Shown: piece by piece, positions 10,503 through 23,100 of the stretch
Layout of the letters: the number at the start of each line of letters is the position of its first letter
Numbering within the stretch: the stretch's first letter is position 1
Notes under the pieces: model-generated
Databases searched by the model: none
What the model was told of the DNA's origin: nothing
Seen by the model: only the letters and a program-made list of their open reading frames with translations
Position numbers and translations under genes: made by a program
Assembly: GCF_004115215.2 (NCBI RefSeq)
Contig: NC_041736.1
Coordinates: 40,440,275 to 40,504,274 of the forward strand
Reading direction: 5' to 3'
Origin: Ornithorhynchus anatinus
Lineage: Eukaryota > Chordata > Mammalia > Monotremata > Ornithorhynchidae
Length of the DNA stretch: 64,000 bases

Positions 10503-13500
10503 ATGCCACCAATGCCTCCTCCTCCTCCTCCTCCTCCTCCTCCTCGTCCAGGGAGCCCTCCGTGCTCGCAGGCCGCTCCGCTGTGTCTTGCAGGACCTGC
10601 GGTAAGTTCATTCCGCCCCACTCCTGCAGCCCTCCCTCATTATAATCATCATCATCAAAAACGATGGCCATCTGTTAAGCGCCTACTATGTGCCAGGCAC
10701 TGTTCTCAGCGCCGGGATGGAGACAAGCTCATCTGGGGGTCCCGGTCTCCGTCCCCATTTTGCAGATGAGGTCACTGAGGCCCAGAGAAGAAGAAGAATG
10801 TTGGTATTTGTGCGCTTACTATGTGCAAAGCGCTGTTCGAAGCGCTGGGGGAGATACAAGGTGATGAGATGGTCCCACGTGGGGCTCGCAGTCTTTATCC
10901 CCATTTTACAGAGGAAGGAACTGAGGCCCAGAGAATAATAATGATAATGTTGGTATTTGTTCGTTTACTATGTGCAAAGCGCTGTTCTAAGCGCTGGAGG
11001 GATACAAGGTGATGAGGTCGTCCCACGTGGGGCCCGCAGTCTTCATCCCCATTTGACAGAAGAGGGAACTGAGGTCCAGAGAAGTGAAGTGACTGGGCCA
11101 AAGTCACCCAGCTGAGAAGTGGCCGAGGCGGGATTAGAACCCACGACCTCTGCCTCCCCAGCCCGGGCTCGAGCCGCGGCTCTGCCACTTGTCAGCTGTG
11201 TGACTGTGGGCCGGTCACTTCACTTCTCTGGGCCTCAGTGCCCTCATCTGGAAAATGGGGATGAAGACTGTGAGCCTCACGTGGGACAACCTGATGACCC
11301 TGGATCTCCCCCAGCGCTTAGAACAGTGCTCTGCACCTAGTAAGCGCTTAACAAATACCAACATTAATATTATTGTGTGTGGAGCACTCTACCGACCGCC
11401 TGGAACCGACAGTTCAGCCGGGGGAAGGGAATGGGAGGCCACCTGGTATGTTTCTGTTTAGACCCCCTGGGCCCGGGAGGCAGAGGGGCCTGGGTTCTAA
11501 TCCCCCCGCCACTTCTCCTCTGTGGGACCTTGGACCAGTCACTTCACTGGGTCCCAGTTCCCTCATCTGGAAAATGGGGATGAAGACCGTGGGCCCCACG
11601 GGGGAGAAGGACCGTGTCCAACCCGATGAGCTTGTATCGGCGCTCGGCACATAGTAAGCGCTTAACGAGTACCGTCATTATTATGTGGGGTGAGGGACTG
11701 GGGGCAACCTGATGAGCTTTATCGACCCCAGCGCTTAGGACAGCGCTCGGCACGTAAGCGCTTCACAAATACCGTCATTATTATGTGGGACGAGGAGGTG
11801 GGGGCAACCTGATGAGCTTCTGTCGACTCGAGCGCTTAGGACAGCGCTCGGCATGTAGTAAGCGCTTAACAAGTACCATCACCCTTATTATGGGACGCAG
11901 ATGTGGGGGTTGGGTGGACGAGCTAAACTAGCTCTCTTCCCCCCTTCAAAGCCCTCCTGAGAGCTCACCTCCTCCAGGAGGCCTTCCCTGACTGAGCCCT
12001 CCTCCCCTCCCCATTCCCCCTACTTCCTCCCTCTGCTCTTCCCCTCCCCACAGCACTTGTGCCTATTTGTCTATATTATTGATTATACTATTCATTATTA
12101 TACTCTATTTATTAATGACGTGTATGTATTTATGATTCTACTTATATTGATGGTTTTGGCGCCTGACTACTTGTTTTGTTTTGCTGTCTGTCTCTCCCCT
12201 CGAGACTGTGAACCCGTTGTTGGGCAGGGATTGTCTCTCTCCGTTGCCGAATTGTCCTTTCCAAGCGCTTAGTACAGTGCTCTGCACAGCATAAACGCTC
12301 AGTAAATACGATTGAATGGATGAATGAGCTTCCTTGGAACCAGGGAAGGGTCGTGGGTTTCCCCCCACCTCTCTTCTCCCGGGGTGTTAACATGTGGGAG
12401 TGAGAGATGGACGTTATGAGCGTCTGCCATTTGGGGGCCTGAGGAAATGACCCCCAAGAAGGCCCTTCTGCCTCAGTGGAGCAGCCCCTCTAGGCTCTAA
12501 GCTCGCTGTGGGCAGGGCTTGTGTCTGTTTTTTGATGGTGATGGTATTTGCGAAGCGCTTACTATGTGCCAGGCACTGTATCGAGCGCTGGGATGGATAC
12601 AAGCAACCCGAGTTGGACCCAGGCCCTGTCCCACACAAGGCTCCCAGTCTCAATCCCCATTTTACAGATGAGAGAACTGAGGAAGGGAAGTGACTAGTGG
12701 GAGCAGACGAGTGGCAGAGTTGGGATTAGAACCCACAATCTTCCGACTCCCGGGCCCGCGCTCTATCCACTACGCCGTGCAGGATTGTTATTGTACTCTC
12801 CCAAGCGTTTAGTACACTGCACCAGTGAGTGCTCAGTACAGCACGCCACGTTTGGTAAATAGAATTGACTGACCGACGGGAAGGAGCCGTTGCCTCTGTT
12901 TCAGGGAGATGGCAGGGAGCTGTCCCAAGAGGAGAAACTGCAGCTGCGCAAGGAGAAGAAGCAGCAGAAGAAAAAGCGGAAGGAGGAGAAGGGAACAGAA
13001 CCCAGAGCCGGCCCCGTTGGACCCACTGCCCAGCAACAAGGTGGGGACCGAATTCTACATTCCAAGCGCTCAGTACAGTGTTCTGCACATAGTGCTTAAT
13101 AAATACGATTGAATGAATGAGTGAATGAACCTAAAGGGGCTAATGTTGGGAGCCGGAGCCGGCGGAAGGCCGGGGCTTGCGGGGAGAGAGCAGGGTGTGG
13201 GAGGTGAGAGGGTGGAAAGGAGGGAAGGGCCTCCCTCGGATCGGGCCGGAGGGGACGGCGCTCTGTTCCCGAGCTTCCGTCCCCCTTGGTCGTCCGAAAA
13301 AAAACAGACCCACCCCCGGCAGCGCCGGGGTCTGCAGGGTTGACGGGGCCGACAGCGGCGACGACGGAGAAAACGCCTGGCAGCAAGAGTAAGGCGGAGC
13401 TGCGGGCTGAGCGTCGAGCCAAGCAAGAGGCAGAGCGGGCCGTGAAGCAGAGCCGGAAAGGGGAGCCGGGAGCCGCTCCAGCTCAACCCCGGACCCCTAC

Positions 13501-16500
13501 GACTGGAGAGACCCCCTCGGGTACCGCCCCTCGTCTGCGCCAATAGCCCCCGGCTCCCGTTCTTCACCTAATGATTAGCTGTGGTGTTCGTTAGGTGCTT
13601 AGGATGTGCTAAGCACTGGGGTAGGTCCGGTAGAGACAGATCGGCCACAGCCCCGTCCCACATGAGGCTCACAGTCTAAGGGTGGGGAGAACAGCCGTCT
13701 CATCCCAGTTTTATGGCTGAGGAAACTGAGGCGTGGGAAGCTTTGCCCGAGGTCACGCGGCAAGCAAGTGGCGGAACCGGGATTGGGATGCAGATCTTCT
13801 GCTTTCCAGCCCTGTGCCCCGTCCGCTGGGGCCTCCTCTCTCTTTTGAGTCTTCAAATCTCGGGAGAACCCTCCTTCTGCTCTGTGAGCCCAAATATCTC
13901 TATCCGGTTAGAAGACTAGCAACCCCCGCTCCCCATCGGGAAATCCCTCCCCATTTCGCCAGCTACGCGCCTTCCCTTGGCTAGCGTGAAGGGCTCTCTG
14001 GCACTCTGACTATGCTGAAATCCCCCAATTCCACTCCCAGGAATGAAGCGCCCTCCTGAGCATATCCAAGTGGACGACCCAGCGGCCCTAAGGAGACTCG
14101 CCAAAAAGCTGGAGCGGCAGCAGGTAGGACCTGAGGAGAGTCAGCGTCCTGACGGAACTCAGGGCGGTGAGGAAGTCGGGACCCTCTAATAAGGTTGGGT
14201 ATCTCCAGATGAGGGGAAGGGGACAAGAACGTCCTTACCACCCAGCCCCTCCTCTCCCTCCAGCTCCTCTTTTCCCCTCCTTTCCCCCCGCTCTCCGGCC
14301 CACCTCATCCCACCCTGGCCAACCTCACGATCCCGCGGTACAGATCCCGTCCTCCCAACCCCCCTAGGTTCCTCTGCGCAAGGATTACGGCTCCAAGGTC
14401 AGTCTCTTCTCCCACCTTCATCAGTACAGCCGCCGCCACCCGCTCACCCAGTACATGAGGTGAGGCCCTGTGGACTGGGCAGAGCCTGAAATTTGGGGGT
14501 TGGGGCAGAGGATGGCCGAAGGGGAGCTTGGGGGGAGCTTGGGTGTGGAGCACATCTCGGGGCAACGGGAAAGAGAGGTCCTGGGGTGACGGAAGGGACG
14601 GGGGATTCACCCTGATGGGGTGTGCGATGGCCAGTCGATCGACGAATGGTATTGGGCCTTTATGGGGTGCAGAGAATCGTGTTAAGCGCTTGGGAGAGTA
14701 TGGTAGAATAGAACGGGGAGACACAATCCCTGCCCTAAAGGAGCTTGCAGTCCCGAGGGTGAGACGGACAGTAAAATCAATTACGGTAGGGAAAATGGCA
14801 GAGTATGAGGATGGGTACACAGGTACTGAAGGGGTGGAAGTGGGGGGGAATATCAAAGTGCTTAAAGGGGACAGACCAGAGCACACAGGTGAGGCAAAAA
14901 GGAAGGTAAATAGGGTGGGGAAATGAGGGCTTAATCGGGGAAGCCTATTGGAGGAGATGTGATTTTACGAAGGCTCTGAAGGCGGAGAGGGTGGTGGGCT
15001 GTCTGTCGGATATGAAGACGGGGGCCGTTCCAGGCCAGAGGGAGGAAGTGGGCCGGGGGGCCGGCGGCGAGAAGGACGAGACAGACGTGCAGCGAGCCGG
15101 TTGGCGTTGGAGGAGCGCAGCGTGTGGGCTGGGTTGTCGTGGGAGAGAAGCGAGGTGAGGCTGAGGGAGTGGAGGGGAGGATGGGCGGCAAAGAGTGCGG
15201 TCCTCCCCGTTTAGCATCCCATCCTCCGTGATCCACCCGGCCGTGGTGCGGCTCGGCCTCCAGTACTCCCAGGGCCTCATCAGTGGCTCCAACGCCCGCT
15301 GCATTGCCCTCCTGCGCGCCTTCCAGCAGGTACGCCCCACCGCCGCTCCCCTGCTGGACACACCTTCGCTCCTCTGATACACACACCCCCTCCCCACCCT
15401 CACTCTCCCCCACCACCCTACTAGTGGTCCCCCCACCGCCCCGGAGCGGGCCGAGGAAGCCCCCGCCACCAGGCTTCGGGGCGGCTCACTCCCCTTGCCG
15501 TCTCTAGGTGATCCAGGATTACACCACTCCCCCCAATGAGGAACTCTCACGGGACCTGGTGAACAAGCTCAAACCTTACATCAGGTGAGGATCCTTCCCC
15601 CTCCGCCCCCTCATCTTAATTCCTCCCTTCCAGATTCTTCCCCTCTCCCAGCTTCCCTCTCGCCCATCCCCCCCCCCCCCGCCTCCATTTCCTTTTGTCC
15701 CTTTTCTGACCCTCCCCTCTCTACCTTCCACTTCCCTTTCCATCCTCCAGGCCCTTTTGCCAATCAGTCAGTCTGGTGTTTTTTTTTAATGGTGTCTGTT
15801 AAGAGCTTACTGTGTGCCGGGCACTGTACTAAGCACTTGGATAGGCTCAGGCTAGTCAGGTTGGACAGTCCACGTCCCACATAGCATTGACAGTCGTAAT
15901 CCCCATTTTACAGATGAGGTAACCGAGGCACAGAGAAGTGAAGTGACTTGCCCAGGGTCACACCACAGCCAAGTGGCAGAGCCGGGATTAGAACCCAGGT
16001 CCTCCTGACTCCCAGGCCCGTGTTCTCGCCAGGCCACTGTGCATTTCAGTGCGAAGTGTCGAGCGCTTACAGTGTGCAGAGCACTGTACTAAGTACTTGG
16101 GAGAGCACCGTACAGTGGAGTTGGTAGACCCGATCCTGGTCCACAGGGAGTTTATCAAGCACTCTCCTCCTTGCTTCCAGCCCCACGACAACTCCCAGCT
16201 TGGGAGCTTTTGTCCCCCAGTCTACGTTTCCCATCTTTGCCTCTCCCGGCTCAGGCTGCTGCTCTCATCCCTGTCTCCTTCCCTTCTCGCTTCATTCCCC
16301 GTCTCCTCTCCCCACACGTAGTTTCCTGACTCAGTGCCGCCCGCTGTCAGCCAGCATGGGCAACGCCATCAAGTTCCTCAAGAAGGAGATTGCCGGAGTG
16401 AAGAGCTCCCAACGGGAAGAGGAGGTAATGATGGCCAGGGACTGGGAATGGAGGGCGGGAGAGGTCGGGGGCGATTAGGGAATGGAGAACGAACTGATAC

Positions 16501-18261
16501 TGGGAAGGACTCTCAGAAAGCGCAGCAGCAAGCCCTAGTGGAGAGAACACGGGCCTGGGATTCAGAAGGATCTGGGTTCTAATCCCAGGTCTGCCGGTCA
16601 CTTGGTGACCTTGGACGTGTCACTTAACTTCTCTGGGCTTCAGTTTCCTCATCTGTAAAATGGGGATACTTGTTCTCCCTCCTTCTTAGACAGTGACCCC
16701 AATGTGGGACAGGGACTGTGCCTGATCTAATTAACTTGTACCTACCCCGGCACTTAGGACAGCGTTCGGCACATAGTAAGTGCATAACAAATATTATCAA
16801 TATATTTTTTTTAAGTGTCCCTTCTCTGAGGTTAAGAAAGTAAGATGTTTCATCAGCCCTGAGTCATTCCTGGGCAAAGGGAAGACCTCTCCCCCCTTCC
16901 TCCCCGGTCCCACCCCTCCCTTCCCTCGCCCCTTAGAGATGAGTCTCCCTAGACCCCACCCCCTGAGCTTCTTCCCTCCAACCAGGCCAAGCAGGAGCTT
17001 CGAGCTGCCGTGGACCGGTACGTGCAGGAGAAGATCAAGCTGGCAGCTGAGGCCATTTCTCGCTCAGCCTACGACAAGATCAGCGACGGGGACGTGATCC
17101 TGGTGTATGGATGGTATGGATCGGGGCTGGGAGCGGGGCCCCGGGAGGCCGGCCAGGCTGGGCAGAGCTGAGCCGACCACCCGGCTTGGCTCCCGCTGTG
17201 CTGTGGGAGGTGGGTTTGGTCTGCCTTGGGGCGGGGTGTTGGTTGAGCTGGGGATGGTGGAGTGTGTGGCTGAGCCCCTTCTCTGTGCGTCTTCTCTGCC
17301 CCTGCCTGCCCCTCTCTGTCTCTCTCTCTCTGTCTCTGTGTCTGTATGTCCATTTCAGCTCTTCCCTGGTGTCCCGGACGTTACGGGACGCCTGGACGCG
17401 TGGCCGCCGGTTCCGAGTGGTGGTGGTGGACAGCCGGCCGCGGCTGGAGGGGCGGCACACGCTGCGCTGCCTGGTCCGAGCGGGAGTCCCCGCCTCCTAC
17501 CTGCTGATCCCCGCTGCTTCCTATGTGTTACCGGAGGTGAGGGGGTAGGGGGAGGCCTCCCCTCACGCCCACCTGCAGAGCCGTGCGGCTCAGAAGACGG
17601 GGGGCGGCGGGGGGCGACCCGGGAGCGGAGCCCGTGCCGCCCTGGGAGGAACCGGGAATTCCACCCCACGGCAACAGCGACGCCTTTCTCCCCGCCTCAG
17701 GTGTCTAAGGTGCTGCTCGGGGCCCACGCGCTTCTGGCCAACGGGTCGGTGATGTCACGGGTAGGAACCGCCCAGCTGGCCCTGGTGGCCCGCGCCTTTA
17801 ACGTGCCCGTGCTGGTGTGCTGCGAGACCTACAAATTCTGCGAGCGGGTGCAGACCGACGCCTTCGTCTCCAACGAGCTCGGTGAGGGGGCTGAGGGGAG
17901 CGGAGGAGGAAGGGATCGGGGGGAGCGGCACAGAATGACGGGAGGGGGGGGAGCCGGGCCAAGAGCTGCAGCGGACCCCGGTGGGGGAGGTCGAGGGAGG
18001 GAGGGCGTCTCCGGGCCCGCGGTCCGACCGCAGCCGTGTTTTTCAGACGACCCCGATGACCTGCTGTGCGGCCGGGGGGGACGCGTGGCTCTGGGCGACT
18101 GGCAGGACTACCCTTCGCTCCGCCTGCTGAACCTGGTGTACGACGTGACGCCCCCCGAGCTGGTGGATCTGGTGATCACGGAGCTGGGTATGATCCCCTG
18201 CAGCTCGGTGCCCGTGGTGCTGCGCGTCAAGAGCAGTGACCAGGGGAGCCAGGGGCAATAA
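10503..18261 (+). CDS. EIF2B4: EIF2B4, translation initiation factor eIF2B subunit delta (complete, 12 coding exons, 534 aa)
   Basis: Regulatory subunit of the eIF2B guanine-nucleotide exchange factor; senses phosphorylated eIF2 in the cytosol. Exons: 10503-10601, 12905-13040, 13323-13520, 14041-14123, 14368-14459, 15215-15329, 15508-15584, 16322-16424, 16986-17113, 17359-17536, 17701-17881, 18047-18261. Phases match and total 1,605 bp. The basic N-terminal region has [20 protein letters not shown]; the C-terminal Rossmann-like domain has [20 protein letters not shown] and [16 protein letters not shown]. The ATG at 10503 follows an in-frame TGA, and exon 1 joins in phase. It encodes a proline run quite unlike the human N-terminus, so exon 1 is the least certain part. 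The C-terminus runs five residues past the human end (SSDQ then GSQGQ). Human length is 523 aa. Confidence 0.95.
10620..11895. mobile_element. Stacked Mon-1-type SINEs in EIF2B4 intron 1
   Basis: Three antisense copies follow each other (about 10625-10785, 10786-10930, 10934-11165). The first two lack their heads. A sense copy follows (about 11166-11372, head fused to its neighbour), then another sense copy (about 11460-11680). Its last about 100 bp, ending in a CATTATTATG-like motif, is repeated twice more in tandem to 11890. Confidence 0.8.
11925..12332 (+). mobile_element. L2 3' end, long copy (EIF2B4 intron 1)
   Basis: It starts with the CT-rich L2 3' segment (CTCACCTCCTCCAGGAGGCC), passes the AT-rich stretch near 12070-12150 and ends in CAGTAAATACGATTGAATGG. 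Similar long copies occur at 49060-49400 and 63452-63865. Confidence 0.85.
12493..12875 (+). mobile_element. L2 3' end split by an antisense Mon-1-type SINE
   Basis: The L2 tail begins at 12493 (TAAGCTCGCTGTGGGCAGG). It is interrupted by an antisense SINE at about 12530-12782, then resumes with TTGTACTCTCCCAAGCG and ends near 12875. That is only 30 bp before the acceptor of EIF2B4 exon 2. Confidence 0.75.
13052..13122 (+). mobile_element. L2 tail fragment beside EIF2B4 exon 2 donor
   Basis: Terminal L2 sequence ending in AATAAATACGATTGAATGAA. It starts 11 bp after the donor GT at 13041. Confidence 0.75.
13566..13850 (-). mobile_element. Mon-1-type SINE, antisense on + (EIF2B4 intron 3)
   Basis: Diverged but nearly full-length: the tail side is at 13570-13620 and the head side near 13840. 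It begins about 45 bp after the donor of EIF2B4 exon 3. Confidence 0.7.
14635..15190 (-). mobile_element. L2 fragment, antisense (EIF2B4 intron 5)
   Basis: A 5'-truncated L2 copy read on the minus strand. It has the tail element (TTAAGCGCTTGGGAGAGTAT on the plus strand) and then internal 3' sequence with GGAGGAGATGTGATTTTACG. The same internal segment recurs at 19283-19310. It stops about 25 bp before EIF2B4 exon 6. Confidence 0.65.
15776..16165 (-). mobile_element. Mon-1-type SINE next to an L2 tail (EIF2B4 intron 7)
   Basis: An antisense SINE (about 15785-16040) with its standard landmarks is followed at once by an antisense L2 tail (16048-16165) whose body reads AGAGCACTGTACTAAGTAC. Confidence 0.8.
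16528..16803 (+). mobile_element. Mon-1-type SINE, sense (EIF2B4 intron 8)
   Basis: The tRNA-like head with B-box-like GGGTTCTAATCC is at 16573-16584, the body has CTCATCTGTAAAATGGGGAT, and the AT-rich tail runs to 16803. Confidence 0.8.
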
Positions 18262-18262
18262 A
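18257..18262 (+). terminator. EIF2B4: EIF2B4 poly(A) signal overlapping the stop codon
   Basis: The hexamer AATAAA contains the TAA stop (18259-18261). If it is used, the 3' UTR is only about 15-30 nt. No other hexamer is obvious before the L2 fragment at 18383. Confidence 0.7.
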
Positions 18263-18382
18263 CGGCGGCCTTCCTCCGCCTGGCAGATCCGCATCCGCTC
18301 CGCTCTCGGCGACTCCGCCTCCACTTTGGCAACCACTCACGCCGGCGGGGGGTTCGGAGGGAGGACCGGAAGGGACTGCCCG

Positions 18383-18500
18383 ATCGAATCCATCGGATGT
18401 ATTTCTGGAGCGCTCGGTGTGTGCAGAGCGTTGTACTGAGGGCTTGGACCAGGACGGTTCAGTAGCGGTGGTAGACCTCATCTCGGCCCACAGGGAGCTT
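18383..18500 (-). mobile_element. L2 tail fragment, antisense
   Basis: Diverged L2 end read on the minus strand, just downstream of EIF2B4. The body reads GTGCAGAGCGTTGTACTGAG on the plus strand. Confidence 0.6.
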
Positions 18501-18697
18501 ACGGGCCCGTGTGGGAGTCTGCCAGAACCCAGCTACAGGTCTACCTCAGGCTCCCAGTAATCCACAGCGTACGCAGCCTGGGGATACACCTTTGGTTGAC
18601 GAACCCCCAAATGCGTAGACTCTGCCCTCAACAGATCCACTCGTTGTAGGTGAGTCAGTTCCCTCCCCACCTCTTCCTCCCTTTGCCCCTTCTTCCA

Positions 18698-19800
18698 TCA
18701 GTCGGTAATGATTTCTGAGCAGCTGCTATGTGCAGAGCACTCTACTAAGCACTAGGGAGAGTAAAGTTAATAATAATCATCGGGATATGCGTCCAGCACT
18801 TACTGTGCGCTAAGCACGCTGAGGTAACTACAGGATAAGCAGATCGGAAACGGTCTCTGTCTTACTCAGGGGCCACGGAGGGAGAAGAGGTGTTTAATCC
18901 CCATTTCACAGGTAAGGAAACTGATGCACAGAGAAGCTAAGTGACTTACCCAGGTGGCCCAGGAGGTGAGTGGTAAAGCTGGTGTTAGAACCCAGGTCTA
19001 ACTCCCAATCCTGTGCTCTATCCACTAGACCACCTGGCTTCAGATATGATCCCCACCCTCAAGGAGTTTATGGTCTAGCAAGGGAGACAGAATTTATGGA
19101 GGAAGGAGAGGTGGATAGATGGATCTGAGTTACTGCTTAAAGAGGGAGATATGTAAATCCCTCTCTACAGAAATGAGTGGTTTTCTATTTCCACAGTTGC
19201 TGCACGAGTCTGAATTGGTGATTGGTGGGGATATAATCCGTTAGGGAAGAGTAAGAGGAATGAATTGGGAAAGGCTTCCTGGAGGAGATGTGATTTCAGA
19301 AGAGCTTTGATAATGGGGAAAGCTGTTTATCTAGGGGATTCGAAGGGTCAGGGAGTTCCAGGCCAGAGACGGGCGAGAGCGAGAGGTCGGAGGCAGAAAA
19401 GCCGAGAGGAGCGAAGACCGCGAACTGAGGTGTGACGGGAGAAGAGAGTGGTTAAGTAAAGAGGGAGAGAGCTGGTTGAATTCCTTCAGGGCATCAGTCG
19501 GTTTCTGCACGGTGCCGAGAGGAATAAGAAATCCCTGGAGGTTTTCGAGGAAAGGGGAGATGTGTGCACGGTGATGCTCTAGAAAGACGATCCGAGCAAT
19601 ACACTGGATCGGCAGAGGGGAGAGACCAGAGTCGGGGAGGCCCGCGAAGAGGCCGGAGTCAGGCCGAAATAGGAAAAATGCCGGGGACCCGCGAGGTGGC
19701 CGTTTGGACGAAGAGGAAGGGTGGAGTGTGGAAATGTGGTGAAGGAGGAACCAGTGGGGTTTAGCAGTGGATTGAAAATGGGGCTTGAAAAGAGGGAGAA
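18698..19800 (-). mobile_element. Longer L2 fragment, antisense, with an inserted SINE
   Basis: An L2 tail (18698-18767) is followed by an antisense SINE (about 18768-19041). L2 sequence then continues through the GGAGGAGATGTGATTTCAGA segment (near 19283) and the internal GTTCCAGGCCAGAGACGGG segment. The left boundary is clear; the right one is a guess. Confidence 0.6.
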
Positions 19801-20067
19801 GTCGAGGATAGTGCTAGGGCTGTAGACTGCAGAGACGGAGAGGATCCTGCTGGTGGTGTTCCCGGGAGTTTTCCTGCCCCACTCCCACACCCTGAACTTG
19901 GGCCCTTCCCACTTCCCTGTGCTCCAGTATTTTTTTTCTTTCTTTTTTTGAACCAGTGATGGGTGGGGCGCTGCCACCTCCCTGCCCCCTCCTCCTTTCC
20001 GTCTGTAGTTCCCCCTTTCAGCCCCAGCCCTGGGAAAGGGAATAGACCGTCAACTCGTCGTCTACAC

Positions 20068-20198
20068 TTTAAGCTCATTGTGGGCAGGGAACGTGTCTCC
20101 CAAGTCTTATATTGTTATACTCTGCTACACTCTCCCAGGTGCTTGGTACAGTGCTCTGCACATGGTAAGCTCTCAGTACATTCCTTCGACTGAGGGGT
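20068..20198 (+). mobile_element. L2 tail fragment, sense
   Basis: It contains AAGCTCATTGTGGGCAGGGA, a TATTGTTATACTCTGC segment and GCTTGGTACAGTGCTCTGCA, the ordered landmarks of the L2 end. Confidence 0.8.
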
Positions 20199-20199
20199 A

Positions 20200-23100
20200 G
20201 ACGGACAGGAGGTGGGCAACAGGTGTTCCCGCAGACACTGCCGCTGCCATCTCTCCCCTTTCCCTTTCGATTCCCTCTTTGCTGTCAGCAGCTACAGCGG
20301 GGCCGCAGGCTGGGAAGGAAAAGAGATGGGGCGATACAATGGTGGTGGGCTTTTTTAAAGTTCAGACAGACAACCGAAAAGTACCGGAGCACAGGGCGGG
20401 GAGGGGTGGAAAGAGAGGGCTGAGTTTCAGGTGGAAGAGGACAGGCAAGCCATTAGGAGGAAAGGATTTTACAGGGTCATTTATACTTGTATGTTGCGTC
20501 TGGTTCTAGAACAGAACCTAATTAAACAGAAGTTTATGGGAAACCGAACCCCATGATTCAGGTGCATTTTTGAGAAACGACCAGCCTGCATCATGGGGTA
20601 TTTATTACCGGTATAGTTGCTGCCCAGGAGAAGGAGACAATGGGGAGGTGGAAATAGTGGCAGCAACTTCTTCAGGTAGGAGAGCTCAGCTCCTAAGTTA
20701 TTCTCAGCCAGTCCAGCCTCCCCGGTGTAATCGGGAGATGAGTCAGTGAAGCAACTGAATTGGCAAAAAAAAAAAATGGAGCTCTTCCCTATTGCTACTT
20801 TCCCTTTTTGATTTTCTCTCCTTGCTTCCGTGAACCTTCACTTGATCCCCGCATGGCCACATTTTGAACTTCCTCACCCACCCATCCGTGCTCCTTCTCA
20901 GGGGTCTCCAGCTTTACACTCACAGCCCCTCCCTTGTACATCGCATTCACTTGCCCGTCGTAACACGGGCGCTGAACCCCAATAAGCGACTGCCTCTCCA
21001 GTCTACTCACCTCACTGTGAAACTTCAAGAATACGAGTTCTCCATTTCCCTTCCCCCTTGACTCAGCGGTCGAGACACTGGATCAACCATTGGTTGATGG
21101 ATTGATTGACCCTCATTGGTGCCCTTGACCTCTCTGTCCCTTTGACTGATCATAGTGAGTTCCAGCAACCCTCCACCCTCTGTTTTGGCTCCCAGAGGCA
21201 AGTGGCCAAAGGCTTATGGAGGAAACAAACTGGGCCAACCTGTTAAACGCCAATTTCTTCCCCCACTCTGCCCGAACTACAGCTTAGACAGTGCCATTCC
21301 CCAACTCGAATGACTCATTGGTCCAAAATCCACAAAAAAATTTTCAGGACCCCTCAAGTCTTTCCTTAAAACTCCAACCCCCCCTCCCTTCCTATTCATC
21401 ATCTCCTAAATGCATTCACGGAAAAGATGTGAGTCTCTTCCTTGGGAGACCCCTTCATTTTGCCCTCTCTGTTTCCCGGATGTTCCCGAACTAATCCTCC
21501 CCTAGGACACCACTAGTCCATTCATTTGCTTTTGGATCGCCTCTCTTTGCAAATGATAATTCTTAGCTCCCTCGCTTCTTTTGGCTCCTCCACGGCATGC
21601 ACATGAGAACAGCTCTTCTTCCCATTAAAAAAAATAACGATCAAGTGTGAGATCCCTTAAGTGTGTAGACCCCTCCATGCTGCAGCTACTCTCCTCCTCC
21701 TCCTCTTCTGTGGCTCCCCTCCTAAGGTGGTTGCAAAGCAGGAAGCAGCAGTAATATCTACAGCCCCTTGTCACTCTGGGGTTCAGTATTTCAGCAATAA
21801 TAATAATTGTGGAAGTTAAGTCTTACTGTGAGCCAAGCCCCATACTAAATCCCGGGATAGGTACAAGGTAATGGGGTCGGACACGATGCTCCCAACTATC
21901 CCTTTAGCTCCCTTTGCCCAATGAATTCATTGAATGTGCTGGCTTTTCTTGCCATCTGCACTTTCACTCTTCCAATTCTCCCTCCGGTCTGGCTTCTGTC
22001 CTTACCCTTTAGTAGGAACTGCCCTCACACAGCTAATCCCATTGCTAGATGTAAAAGTCTTCTCCTAGATTTCTCTGCAGCATTTGCTGCGGCACCCCAA
22101 ATGACTTACCTAATCATATCTCCAGCATTAATTTATTTGACACCACATTCCCTCCGCTCCCTCAGCATAGGCTCTCAGTCTTGGCCTCTTTACTTGTATG
22201 TCTTCGTCATCTTTCTTGGCTGTTCTTAATACCTGTGTGTACAGTTCACACCGAGGATTCTTCAACTCAACCTACAAAAATAAAAGAAATCTTCCTAAGC
22301 TCTTTCAGACTGTGTGTTCCCTGAGAATAGAGATTGTCCCCTTCCCTTACGAAGGTCTCTAGAAATGCTTTGTCGTCTGGCCGACAAGCTAAAAGAGATG
22401 ACCTTAACTGGGACAGAATAATTCAGAAGCAGGTATTCGGTCAGCACAAAATAGGAATAAGCGTAACTGTTTATGGCTTATATGAGTGTTGCTGTATATG
22501 ACGACTTGGTGGATAGCGTGCAAAGGATGTCAGAGCTGGGGAAGGGATTGGCAGGAGAGAGTCGGTCAATATCTTGCTTCCACTTAACCTGGACAGGCCT
22601 CAACTCTAGTTCCTTCGGGGTACCAGGAGCGACGTGGCTGTGATTGCTTGGGGTTCCGATCTCCCGACAGGTCTGGTAATGGACAGGCCTTCTACCAAAA
22701 TAGAGAAGGAGCTAGGCCTGGCCCCAGTGGTATCCTGACTTCCCAGTCTGTGCTTCGAAAATTCTACCTAGCACTTAACATTTTAATGTGATTGATGTAC
22801 GGTGGGGTTGAAATAGTGTACGGGTGAGCTTTAGCACCTCTTTGGAATCCCCCAGGACCATAGAGTCCCCTATACTTTGTCACTGACATGAAAAGACAAT
22901 TCCAGTGCTCGGTGTCGATGTGGAACCAGATGCTTTTTATTTATTTCCAGTACCTCCCCTCCCTCCCCCCGTGACCCCAGCCACATTCTAGGTCTCAGAC
23001 ACAGCGTCAAAGTTCATATGAATCTGGGAAAGAAGGACTCTGGAGCCCTGGGGTGGGGACGGGGTGGGTGTCAGGAGGGTAGGCAGAGAAATGCCCCCCT

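Noticed and set aside
21921-22229. 102-codon hydrophobic plus-strand frame
   Set aside because: No homology recognised, no splice or promoter context; probably chance in AT-rich DNA.
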